A stretch of DNA of 64,000 nt from Syncephalastrum monosporum B8922 (lineage: Eukaryota > Mucoromycota > Mucoromycetes > Mucorales > Syncephalastraceae): contig JNEN01000850.1 of NCBI GenBank assembly GCA_000697355.1, positions 78,426-142,425 on the forward strand. The letters are read 5' to 3'. Positions 12,163 to 22,346 of this stretch are shown piece by piece; positions within the stretch are counted from its first letter, which is position 1, and each line of letters begins with the position of its first letter. Both the position numbers and the translations under genes were made by a program. The notes beneath the pieces were generated by a model that was not told the DNA's origin, ran no database searches, and saw only the letters and a list, made by a program, of their open reading frames with translations.

Positions 12163-12702
12163 TCAAGTGGATTCCTGCTGTTTGCGAAAGGAATCGAACT
12201 GTTGGCGCCAGTAGTCTTCGACGCGTGCGACCCGTTCATCGGCTTCTTGCTGAACACGGTTCATCCATGCCTCTTGCTCGGCTGCTTCCTGGCTCAACCA
12301 GCGGTCGACAATGCGCAACAGGCCTTTACGGTATTTCGACTTGAGCGCATTGAATTCGTCCTGCTGCCGGGCGAGTAATGCCCGCTTGTGATATTCAAAG
12401 TCGGTGTTCTGCTTTTCCAACGCCTCGATACGGCGTTGCTGCTGGTCCACGTGCGATCGGAGGCGATCGACGACATCTCCCGGATCGTTTGGTGCGAGAA
12501 TGTCGTGAAACACCTTCCGCAACCTCTGCTCTTGATCGTCGTCCGCACCATCCGTGTCCCAGATGGAATGGATGGTGTCCTTTTTATGGCGTAGCGGGAT
12601 GCGACTCGCGGGCCACCGGGGGTGCTGCATATGGCCTTTATGAGGTAATGGGGTCGATATGTTCTTTGTCGCTGTGGTCGTCGTGGCACGCGGTCGAGTC
12701 AT
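12163..12702 (-). CDS. Small coiled-coil protein of unknown function
   Basis: Single-exon frame of 179 residues with ATG at 12702. Residues 1-50 are basic, Thr/Pro/His-rich and probably disordered. Residues 55 to the end are strongly helical with heptad-like spacing and rich in Q, E, R and K (DQQQRRIEALEKQN, EAWMNRVQQEADERV), as expected for one long coiled coil. There is no catalytic motif, signal peptide or membrane segment. A structural or adaptor role is an inference. It could be fungus-specific; I do not recognise a named family. Confidence 0.7.
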   Translation of the reverse strand: MTRPRATTTTATKNISTPLPHKGHMQHPRWPASRIPLRHKKDTIHSIWDTDGADDDQEQRLRKVFHDILAPNDPGDVVDRLRSHVDQQQRRIEALEKQNTDFEYHKRALLARQQDEFNALKSKYRKGLLRIVDRWLSQEAAEQEAWMNRVQQEADERVARVEDYWRQQFDSFRKQQEST

Positions 12703-13009
12703 GTTTAACTAGTAGTTTTATTGATAAGGAAAGGAAAATGAGAAAACAAAGTCGAGCAAGAGGGGCAAAGAAGAAGGGAAGCAGAGACGAAGAGGAGACG
12801 AAGGAAAAAAAAAATAAAGGAAAGAGAAAAGAGAGAAAAAAAGAAGTGAAAATAAACCAAACGGGTATGGTAAGGAGTGGATGGACGAGTGTAAAAGACG
12901 AAGGAAGTGGGAGAGTGCGGGGGGCGGCAGGTTGGCACGTGTCGACTGATCGAGGTAGGTTTTACGACCATGCGATGATTTCTATCGTACATACAATAAG
13001 AAGGTCAGC
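12703..13009. other. Purine-rich intergenic region
   Basis: Plus strand is strongly A/G-rich (GAAGGGAAGCAGAGACGAAG type) between 12725 and 12860, probably the pyrimidine-rich 5' leader of the minus-strand coiled-coil gene. It produces artefactual Lys/Arg-rich frames. No gene. Confidence 0.5.
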
Positions 13010-13962
13010 TCATCCATCATTCTGATTCACTCTTTCTTTCTTTTTTCTTTTTTCTTTATCTGTCATGCAATGCAAACCTCGAAACGTAAACGAAATCCGT
13101 TTGCCGCGCTCGACTGTAACGCCCGACGATGCTGTATCCGTGTGATCTTTGGAGATAGAGTGTTTGTATTGGTATCTTGCATCCGAGGTCATGACCACCA
13201 TGGATCGTCGCGCTACAGAAACGAGGGGCGTGTGCATTAGGAACTTTTCTGCTTCAGGCATTCATATGCACATACGCAGCAGTACATCGATCTCGTGTCC
13301 GTTCTCAACATGGCTGAACTTCATCGTGCAAGGTGAGGCGAGCGACAGCGACAGGATGGCAGGGCCAAACAATTTGGGTGCATCTGGTGTAGTCGCGCGT
13401 ATCACAGTATTAAACTCAGAGATAAACATGTGTGTCAAAATGTTTACTTTTCTGTATTTACCTGTATGAGGCATAATGCCCTGGCCCAGATTGTATTCAT
13501 TCACTAGAAGATGGTTGGGCTCGTTTGGCATCAGACCATGTTCCATGATCCGTGCCACCAGTGCCGTCGCGAAATCGGGCAGGCGTCCAAGCTCCTGCAT
13601 CACTTTCCTGCATAGAATTAAGAATATTGGAATCGTTATTCTATAAACGCAGGTAGTCTTTGTTTGTTATTCAACACGTGCCTGTACCGATAGCTAAACA
13701 AATGGCCATATTGCTGTGTCCGCCGCTTCATCTCTGGGTTCGGCCTGCGTTTTTCTTTCAGTTACCGTTGTTTTCTTGAAAAGCACTTTTTTTTTTTTTT
13801 TACGGTGTGTGTCTTCTCTTGCTTTTTCCCTTACCCAACCCCTAATCCTGTCCAGTCGAGCTTGTCCACAGTCGAAACAAGGTAGTCTTCTTCCTGTGGC
13901 GTGCAGAAGTCTTCAATGACGGATAAGCCTTGGATTTGGTCCTCGTAGCTGACGGTATGCAT
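13010..13962 (-). CDS. AlkB-family Fe(II)/2-oxoglutarate dioxygenase, ALKBH8-like
   Basis: Five exons (13962-13835, 13744-13688, 13607-13462, 13383-13276, 13212-13010) give 213 residues with all phases closing. Diagnostic motifs: NPEMKRRTQQYGHLF, VNEYNLGQGI, the iron ligands H109-x-D111 in GIMPHTDAP, distal H164 in YKHSI and the 2-oxoglutarate arginines R185-x5-R191 (RISFTFR). RRTQQYG and ILSLSLASPC resemble the AlkB domain of ALKBH8, which hydroxylates wobble-uridine modifications in tRNA. Here the AlkB domain stands alone, without the RRM and methyltransferase domains of animal ALKBH8, so a separate Trm9-type partner elsewhere is expected. The Lys-rich tail after R191 may be read-through into a final intron. 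Shares a short promoter region with VPS11. Confidence 0.88.
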
Positions 13963-14128
13963 GCGTTTGTTTTTTTGGGAGAGAAGAAATACAAAATTTG
14001 TTGAGGCGGACTTGGTCAGTCCAAAAATGTGCAAAAATGAGTGAATGGTTTCGCTTCTGGGTTTTGAGCGGCGACACCCTCTTCCCTGCGTCCTTTTCTG
14101 CTTTAGACAGTAACCGGCAACACTCGTC
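13963..14128. promoter_or_regulatory. Bidirectional promoter region between the ALKBH8-like gene and VPS11
   Basis: Only 166 nt separate the two divergent start codons (13962 minus, 14129 plus), so both core promoters and leaders must overlap here. No clear TATA box is visible on either strand. A T-run lies near the ALKBH8-like start. Confidence 0.6.
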
Positions 14129-17100
14129 ATGTCGCTCGCACAGTGGAAGCAGTTTAATTTCTTTGACCGAAAACAGGCTCTCGACCCAGAAGACAAGTCA
14201 AAGTCACCTGCCATCTTTGAGGTATAACACTGCCTTCTCATTCTACGCGCTTTGCAATTCCCGCCACTGGATCGTCTCAGAATAACTGAATTATGCGGAC
14301 ATCTCGACTTCTTTACAATCTTCATAGTCTGACCTTTCCGTCTTCACGAGCGGACGCGGCCAAATTGCAGCATCCGACTTTAAGGGCAATGTCAACATTA
14401 TCGACCGCAACTTCAAGGTGCAGACCTTTGTGGCCTACGAGAACGGACGCGTGACACACATGAAGCAGCTGAAACAAAAGAATATCCTCGTTACGGCCGG
14501 TGTACGTCTTGCGAAACGGATTTGATGGCTTCATTTATATTGAAAGTACTGTAGGAAGAGGATGGCGGTGCGCCTATTGTCAAGTTGTGGGACCTCGACG
14601 AGAAAAAGGTGACGGGCGAAACGACGATTGCGCCTACGTGCGTGCGTACCATCAAAGTCCAGCATGGCACCAAACCCTTTCCGATCTCGACCTTGGCAGT
14701 TCTCGATAATCTATCACAGCTGGCCATTGGTCTTGCCAATGGTGCTGTTATCCATATCCGAGGCGATCTCTCCAAAGACCGTACCACCAAGCAAAAGGTC
14801 ATTTACGAAGGCCAGGAACCTATTACAGGTACATCTCATTCTATCCCACCCGTTCTGCGACCTTGTACATTTGCTCATATCAACCCTCTATAGGCCTGGG
14901 CTTTCGCGAACAGACCAAGTCCGTTATCCTGTTTATCGTCACGACCAACAGCATCATGTCCTACAACACAACCGCCAACAAACCCGCCGTCGTACGTGAT
15001 CCATACGAAATGTGAACCCGAGCTTGACCTTTTATCCTTTAGACGACCTTGGATGAGCAAGGCTGTGCTCTGGGCTGTGCTGTCATTAGCGATACCCATG
15101 AAATGGTAGTGGGACGAGATGAAGCCATGTATTTCTACGATTCAACCGGACGCGGCCCGTGCTTTGCATTTGACACACCCAAATCATCCCTGACCTGGTT
15201 CAAGTCCAACTATCTCGTCATTGTTTCCCCACCCGTCACGACCTCCACCCAAATCTCGAGTGCAGCTCGCTCCTCATTGTCATTTGGGAAGCGTAACACT
15301 AACGTCAATGAGCTCACCAAGGTCACCGTTTTTGACACGGCCAACAAGTTCGTTGCCTATATCGGTACCTTTGTGGGCGGGATCCGTGGTATCTTTTGCG
15401 AGTGGGGCTCGATCTGGATCGCTGGCATGGATGGCAAGGTAAGAGCGCGAGGAGTCACCAAGGTCTATCTGTAACTGATGTTGTTTTCGAAGCTCTACCA
15501 TCTCGATGAGAAGGATACGCCGACCAAACTCGAAATCCTCTTCAAGCTCAACCTCTATGTACTGGCCATCAATTTGGCACATAGCCAAAAATACGACGAT
15601 GCGAGCATTGCCGAGATTTTCAAAAAATATGGCGACCACCTCTATTCGTAAGTTTTGCGGACAAGCATCATAAAAAGACCCACTGTTATTGTTACTCACG
15701 ACCATATTAGCAAGGGCGATTATGATGGTGCCATCGAACAATATATTCGAACCATTGGTCAGCTTGAACCTTCGTATGTCATTCGCAAGGTAGATAAAAT
15801 AGTAGGAAAGACATCAATCCATATATTTATAAGCATACTAGTTTTTGGATGCGCAACGCATCTACAACTTGACAAACTACCTCCAAGAGCTGCACGCCAA
15901 GGGCCTTGCGAATGCGGATCACACCACCTTGCTCCTCAACTGCTACACCAAGCTCAAGGACATTTCACGCCTCGACCATTTCATCAAGGTTTGTTACCAA
16001 CGGTGTAAGACACGTACTGTTTTTGTTCTGATTTGTTGTTATATAGACCGATGCCGAGCTTAGCTTTGATCTTGAAACGGCCATCAACGTATGTCGCCAG
16101 GCCGGTTATTACGAACATGCCGTCTACCTCGCTGAAAAATTTGGCGAGCACGACTTGTAAGTCGAAATCCTTCTCTCTTTCTGGGAGTATGCTCACTTTC
16201 ACATCAGATACCTCGATATTGTCATTGAAGATATGCGCGAATACGAAAAAGCGCTGCATTACATTCGACACTTGAAACCGCACGAGGTAAAGAAAAAAAA
16301 ATATGTTTTATCAACCGCGAGCTTTTCTTTTTTATTCATACAACACGCTTTCGTGTAGGCCGACAAGAACCTGCAAAAGTACAGCAAAATCCTCCTGACA
16401 CACCTTCCCGACCAAACCACTGAGCTCTTGATCGAACTATGCACCGGCACACTCGCCTGCCACGACGATGGTCATACCGACGGCCGTGTTGACGGCGCAC
16501 TGTCCCCGACCCCATCCGCAAAAAACAACACAGCTGCTCTGCAAACGCTGTCAATCTTGCCTTTCGCAACGGGCGATACGTCGTCTGAGGAGATCAGCTC
16601 GCCCAGAATCAAGCGCCGCGTCGGTGCCTACGTGCCACCGTCGGCGCGTACATTCATGCCTGCCTTTGTCGACCGCCCCGACTGCCTGGTGCGCCTTTTG
16701 GAGAACGTGTACGAGAAGCGGTGGGGTTCGGAGCCGATCGTGGCCGTTAGCGATGCGGCTTCGGTGCGGAGCGGCAGAGAGGAACGCGCCCAGGCGCAAT
16801 GGACAGCGCAAGAAAAGGAGGAGCGCAAGTCGATCTGGAACACGCTCCTCGAGCTGTATCTGATGGATGAGCCGAGTCGAAAGGATCCCCCGAATGAGTG
16901 CGAGAGACTCAAGCGCGTCAAGCAATTCCGGCTCAAGGCGCTTACCCTGCTCAAGGACGACGCCGTTGACTATGATACCAACCAAGCCTTGGTGCTTTGC
17001 CAACTTAAACAGTTTGATGAGGGCATCGTGTACCTCTATGAACGCACGGGCATGTACAAGGATATCCTCCAGTTCTGGATGGATAAGGAAGAAACAGACC

Positions 17101-17960
17101 GTGTCATCGATGGCGTCCGCAAATACGGGTAAGTAGGAATAAGAGAGTATAATGGTCAAAGCTGATTCGTCTACAGACCGAAGGACGCGTCGCTATACCC
17201 CATGGTCCTGACGTACTTTTCTTCCACATCCGAGACTTTGCACAAGTCAACACCCGAGCTCCTGTCTGTCCTCAATCAAATTGACAATCAGGATCTGCTG
17301 CCGCCCATCCAGGTCGTCCAGGCCCTCTCACGAAGCAATGTGGCCACGCTCGGTTTGATTAAGCGCTACATTGGCAAAAAGATTGAACAAGAACGCTCCG
17401 AGTTACAGCAGGTACGTAAATTAAAAAAATGTACTCTACATGGCTGCTGACGTCTAGTTATAGAACGAGGAGTTAATTGAGAGCTATCGTGAAGAAACGG
17501 ACCGGAGACGTAAGGAAATTGAAGAGCTCCAGACGAGGTAACCCGAAGCAACTCGTCTCTTTTTGCTTACTTACCGCTCTTTTTTTTTTTTTTTTTTTTC
17601 AGCGCACGTATTTTCCAGGCCCAGAAATGCTCCGCGTGTGACGGGACGCTTGATCTGCCCGCGGTGCACTTTTTGTGCCGCCACTCTTACCATCAGCGGT
17701 GCCTGGGTGACAATGAACGTGAGTGCCCTGAGTGTACGATTCAGCACCGCATGATCTCAGAGATCCGGAGGACCCAAGAAGCGAACGCCGACCGTCACGA
17801 CTTATTCTTTGATCAGGTAAATCGAACAAGAAACAAGGAGATGGAACGACGTTTGTACTTATAAGATCGTGTCTAGTTGGATACCGAGGACGACGGTTTT
17901 TCGGTCATTGCAGATTATTTCTCAAAGAATACCATGGCATTTGCCAAACTGATTGACTAA
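14129..17960 (+). CDS. VPS11: Vacuolar protein sorting protein Vps11/Pep5 (HOPS/CORVET core subunit)
   Basis: Fifteen exons: 14129-14221, 14328-14501, 14555-14828, 14894-14991, 15043-15438, 15493-15647, 15711-15789, 15842-15988, 16047-16156, 16208-16286, 16359-17128, 17177-17411, 17464-17537, 17603-17816, 17877-17960. They give 993 residues, close to human (941) and yeast (1029) Vps11. It starts MSLAQWKQFNFFD, as is typical. Next come a beta-propeller region (VKLWDLDEKK, GMDGK), a long helical clathrin-repeat region (YDGAIEQYIRTIG, YYEHAVYLAEKFGEHD) and a C-terminal RING-H2-like domain with C904-x2-C907, C920-x-H922, H925-x2-C928 and C936-x2-C939. Vps11 is a scaffold of the HOPS and CORVET tethers that dock endosomes and vacuoles before fusion. 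All 14 junctions keep phase. Confidence 0.97.
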
Positions 17961-19654
17961 ACGACCGTCATGATACGAAATAAACCCCTTCATTCCTGTA
18001 TACTGTTGTATTCCTGCTTTCCAACCGATCACCGCGGTCAATAACAAGATCCTTCAGTGCTTGGAAATTTGGTTTCCAAATATATGAAATAATGCATCAT
18101 TTCTCGAGCTTACTTAGAGAACAGATAAACATCGTGCAGTACGTTGGATAGCTCGGCGAATGAGATGACGCAAGGACGAATGTCTTGATAAATGTTGACA
18201 TGAGCCCAAGGACGTTCTGCGCATTGCCGTGGCACTGTTGCAGCCAACTGATAATCGTATTTGGTTGACTTGGTTGACTTCTTGCTTCGCCACATCTCGA
18301 CAAGCTGTATCTTCGTCATCATGCTTTTCCAGGTTTTCGTCGCTTCGCGATCATGCTGGCTCAGGGATCGAGCTGGTCGTTGGACTCCAGAAAAAGAGTT
18401 ATATTCAGAAGGTCTGCATCTTGATCCAAAACCTAAAGCGCACGTCCCTAAGCCGTAGCTTAAGCGAAATGGAGAGCTCCCGCTTCAAATACACTCTCAA
18501 ATTTAACATTATAAAAAGGGTAAAGTCAGGTAGACCAGCTGGCGCCCCTTTCCGAACGGGCAAGAGGATCTTATGCATGATTCTTCTTACATTTGTTTCT
18601 GACGGTTAGCATTTTTTGTTTTCTGTCTTTTGGTCCTTAACGTCGATTTACAAAACATCTCTCTTCTTCTTTTCCGACTTTTATAGTCAAAGTATCTGCC
18701 ATACTGCCAGTAAAGAGACATCCATTTCTTGTCTTAATCTCTCTTGAACTCAATTTATCACCTTTCCTTTCTTTCCCAAAGTGGTCATGGTCAAGGAATC
18801 TGCCAGAGGGCACTGCCTGTGGAGCGTGCTTGCAGTAGTCTACGGACGCCCTAAGTGAAAGTGATAAGGCCTTTTTTGACTGCTATGCGCAGGTTTCTTC
18901 CTCCATGTAGGCTATGATTAGTAGCGCATGAAGTATTTCTCTTTGGTGCACTAGTCCTTGATCAAAAAAACTCCCTTGCTATCTAGTGCATCGAGTGCAT
19001 TTCCTTGAAAGCCCATTTGGTTTTGAAGGTGCCTCACTTTACACCAACGGCTGTGTTCAAGCATCCAAATGCGCTATGGGTGATATATATACAGCAATCG
19101 ATGATGAACAGAAGAAGTTTCATATCATTGATACCATGCAGATGCTGCCTGCGTTACTTGTGAAGAGAACTACCCTTCGTGTGCTCCGGAGGTACAGGAG
19201 CTTGACCACTACGTAGCCTCACGTCTGCACTAGATATGATATGATCCGTGCTTTCCCGACGCATCTACGTATGTCTATGGTGTCTTCTCGCAGAGTAAAC
19301 AGTCAGGAATTATATCCATCAAAAACATTTCTGTGGTCACTAGCATATCTTTTCGTATACAAATCTATCTGATATACATGTGATTTATGGGTTAGATGTA
19401 GTGTACACAGCATTGGCATTCTATAAACGGTGTCAAGATGCATTGCATGTCATGGTATAAATGGGCTGCATTTTTATTGGTATAAGGAGCTATAGGTCAT
19501 GTTGCTCGAATGAACTAGTGCGTCTGCTGGAAATCGCATCATGTAGCCGTCTTGCTCTTTCTCTTGCTAGTGCTGCGTGTGCATTCGCTGATAGCTAATG
19601 CTTATGAAAGCATATCAAGTAAGATATTGCTTTGGATACGCCTACTGGTTTCGT
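17961..19654. other. Gene-poor region with weak ORFs
   Basis: A 70-codon minus frame at 18322-18110 starts MMTKIQLVEMWRSKK; it stays open upstream to about 18485 and ends beside a donor-like AA|GTAAGC. It reads like part of a real protein, but I cannot connect it to other exons or to a family. A plus frame at 18986-19216 (76 codons) is also possible but unsupported. The rest is AT-rich with short frames only. Confidence 0.3.
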
Positions 19655-19968
19655 AGGGCAATAGATCTGTGTAGAGAGGGACTTTTTGTGTATGTGTCCG
19701 TCTACCATGTCCGGTGGCCTAACCAAGGCATTGAACAATGATGGAATCAGCGCCTGACTATGCAAATCAACTGTCATATTTGCTTACCATGTAATGTCTG
19801 GGCCGGACGACGCTTTCCAATAGATCTTCGTAGAAAGGGACTTTTGTGTATGTGTCCGTCTACCTTGTCCGGTGACCTAAGCAAGACATTGAACAGTGAT
19901 GGTTTAATGAATGATCGTGTCCATGAGCAGTCATCAGTGCTTACCATGTAATGTCTGGGCCAGACGAC
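19655..19968 (-). repeat. Tandem duplication of a 157-bp exon/intron-like cassette
   Basis: On the minus strand two copies of one unit lie head to tail with a 157-bp period (units begin at 19968 and 19811). Each copy contains CAGACATTACATG followed by a donor-like GTAAGC, then about 65 nt ending in TTAG, then CACCGGACA(A/T)G, then GTAGACGGACACATACAC. The copies differ by scattered substitutions and short indels, most strongly inside the intron-like part, so the duplication is not recent. The retained splice signals suggest an exon-intron block was duplicated within a transcribed unit. Confidence 0.75.
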
Positions 19969-22202
19969 ATGTTTTTGTTTTCTTTTTTTTTTTTTCGTTG
20001 TTGCAGCCAGCCGAGATGAGTAGAGCAGCCGATGAGGTTCGATCCAGAGAGCAGTGTGTCCACCCGAGCAGAGCACAGCTATGAGTTCAGAATGCATGTA
20101 GCTGGAGAGCCATCGCACGCAGTATGTACAGGAGCGCCAAAAATCAGATATGGCACATGCTCTATGGAAATCAAATAAGATCTTTGTCATGTCAACACTG
20201 CGGTGTGCTTTACCTTTTTAAAAGTGCTTCCATTCCAAGAGGTTCTCCAAAGGATAATCGAGGAGAGAACAACCAAAGCAAGGCGTTGGGTATGTCGCCG
20301 CGCATAAAGAATAGGTTGTGATGGTCACGCTCGCGGAACAGGTCGCCACCATCCAGCTTTCTTGTCCTCAGCACCAATGTCCATGTCGAGATTAGAAGGA
20401 CCGCATGCCGGAACCCATGATACGTGGCATATGGAGAGTTTTTCCGCCAAATGCGGTGGTGTGGTGGTGTGCTTTGGATTCGTTTCTGCGTACTGTCAGC
20501 GAAGAGAATTATGACTGGATAAGCATTTGATATGATTGTGCAGGTACAGTCAATGACATACCTATTCGTACAATGTTCCCGTGTTGTTCGTCTGTGTAGT
20601 TGTTCTGTCGTGGTTGTTCCCTCGTACTCAGTCGCCATTCGATCCGATGCGTCCGCCCGACTATCATTGTGTACCTGTCAGTGATACACATATGATATAA
20701 GTATCTATTATGGTTATTTGGATGACGCTAAAAGCTTACCTTTTTGCACAGATGTCCCCGTGTTGTTTGCCTGCCTTTCTGAAGCCTTGAGTACTTGTCG
20801 CCACCATGGATGAGTATGAGATGCCCGCCTTCTCGAAGCATGCAAGAGTAGAAAAGGTACTGGGCTAACCAGACCTTTTAGATGTATATCGATAGCCACC
20901 GCAACGTATATAGGGAGGCAAGCCAGAGTCCAGTCAGAGCCTGTATCATTCATATATATGAGCAAGACATGAATCATTGCAAATTGACATTGTAGACTGA
21001 CCTTTGTTCACCCACCAAAGCCAATGTATGTTCGCTGCTTGACGCCTTTTGCGCAGGAAGTGCACGTACTAGATCTTGATCATCATTCCAAGTCCATCCT
21101 CAAGCGAGTGGGAGTGAGAGCCGGGGATAGTTTGTGTGTCGTGTGTCGTGTTTCGTGTGTCGTTTGTCGTTTGTCTGTGTCGGTTTGCCATCCGAACTGA
21201 CAAGAGAAAATTGATAGTTAGTTCGTGATATGAGGCCTTGTGTAGCTCGAATACCAACCTGAGGAACGGACCAAAAGGGGCAAGTCCCAATGATCCCACC
21301 AGGGTCGTAGAGAAAAATGCCACTTCGCCTAATCAAATAGAAAAGATGTAGATGACGTGAATAAATGGACTTGGCTTGGTGTGCGTGCTTTACCTTGACA
21401 AAAAGATGCGATGTGCTCCTGAAGGACAAACGTTTGTATTGCCCCAAACTTCCTTCCTCCCACCTCTTCCGGCGGTTAGGTCCGCCAAAAGGCCTTGTTC
21501 TCCCAGGGCCCCCCGCAATGGCGTCCACCCCGCAGCGGCGACCCCCTCCGTAGTGCACCAAGTTTCGCGCCTTTTCGCCCTGATGTTGCCGTTAGTGTTT
21601 CCGTCCTTGCCGACCTACCGGTACTACTCCACCCCGGATGGAGATTCCCCCCAACCGCAAGACCGTGCACTTTTGAGACTAGCAAAGGATATGAGTACCT
21701 ATTTATTTTGCTTTTCTTTTCTCATTGTACTGACCTTTCCAACCGTCCGTCCATGTATTTTACTTGGTCCAGTTTGACACCATGAAAGTGCGGTGCATTC
21801 GTTGCGGCAGTGCGAACATGAGCGAAGATAAACATTAGAACAATGGCATCATCCGGAGCCCTACAAAAAAGGTTGTAGGATAGTTCGCAGTCATATACTG
21901 TGGCCAACAGACCGATGACTGGGATACTATCCTTCACTTCCGACGGGTGGCTACCTGCGTCATGTTGTTAGACCCCATTCATTAAGAAAAAAGAAAAGGA
22001 AGGTAAACACTTATCTTTGAGCCAAAGACGCGAGGACGTGGATGCCATTGTTCTCGAGATGCCTGCAAGGGACCTTATACGTCTCGGTGTGCATCGGTTT
22101 GGGCCGGAGGGTCTCCGTAGGGGGGTGAAGTAGCACCGGCTAGTCGGCTCCGGATACGGCAGCTTCGGGCAGGCGTTACTCCCCGGTGCACCACAGCGGG
22201 GG
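19655..22202 (-). other. Probable spliced minus-strand transcription unit of unknown function
   Basis: Several stretches are bounded by good minus-strand splice signals. An acceptor (TTGATAG) precedes 22202, and donor-like GTAAAG lies near 21397, GTAAGC near 20740 and GTATGT near 20565. The part from about 22202 to 21765 is open over two candidate exons. It includes an ATG in good context at 22048 (MASTSSRLW) and, after a possible intron ending near 21955, a frame reading SEVKDSIPVIGLLATVYD with hydrophobic segments. Frames break further downstream. It could be a decayed gene, a non-coding RNA or the 3' continuation of the repeat protein upstream. Exons near 20570-20640 and 20750-20815 share short motifs (CCGTGTTGTT on the plus strand) and may be an older duplication. 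Function unknown. Confidence 0.3.
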
Positions 22203-22290
22203 TCTATCAACAAAAACGAGTCAATTCAACTGATCAAGAAAACACAGCACAAGAAATTACAAAAGCCTTACCAGCTACGGGGCGGACACC

Positions 22291-22346
22291 AGCCGCTTAG
22301 CGGCTATATGGGTGCAGGCCCCACCGCACGAGGCCTGCACCCATAT
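22291..22346. other. Two abutting perfect inverted repeats at the end of the repeat-protein frame
   Basis: 22306-22346 has 15-bp perfect arms (ATATGGGTGCAGGCC and its complement) around an 11-nt loop. It is directly followed by 22291-22305, a palindrome with 7-bp arms and a single central base. On the minus strand the second hairpin contains the TAA stop (22299-22297) of the repeat protein at its tip. It could be an RNA structure at the stop codon, a terminator-like element or the foldback scar of an insertion. Confidence 0.8.

Noticed and set aside
13681..13693. GC-AG donor (TACAG|GCACGT) in the ALKBH8-like gene
   Set aside because: A GT donor five bases earlier (TATCG|GTACAG) also restores frame and gives the usual SYR-KVM junction, so the canonical site is preferred.
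20035..20060. GGTTCGATCC resembling a tRNA T-arm
   Set aside because: No matching acceptor stem, D-arm or anticodon arm at the right distances; no tRNA gene was found anywhere in the window.
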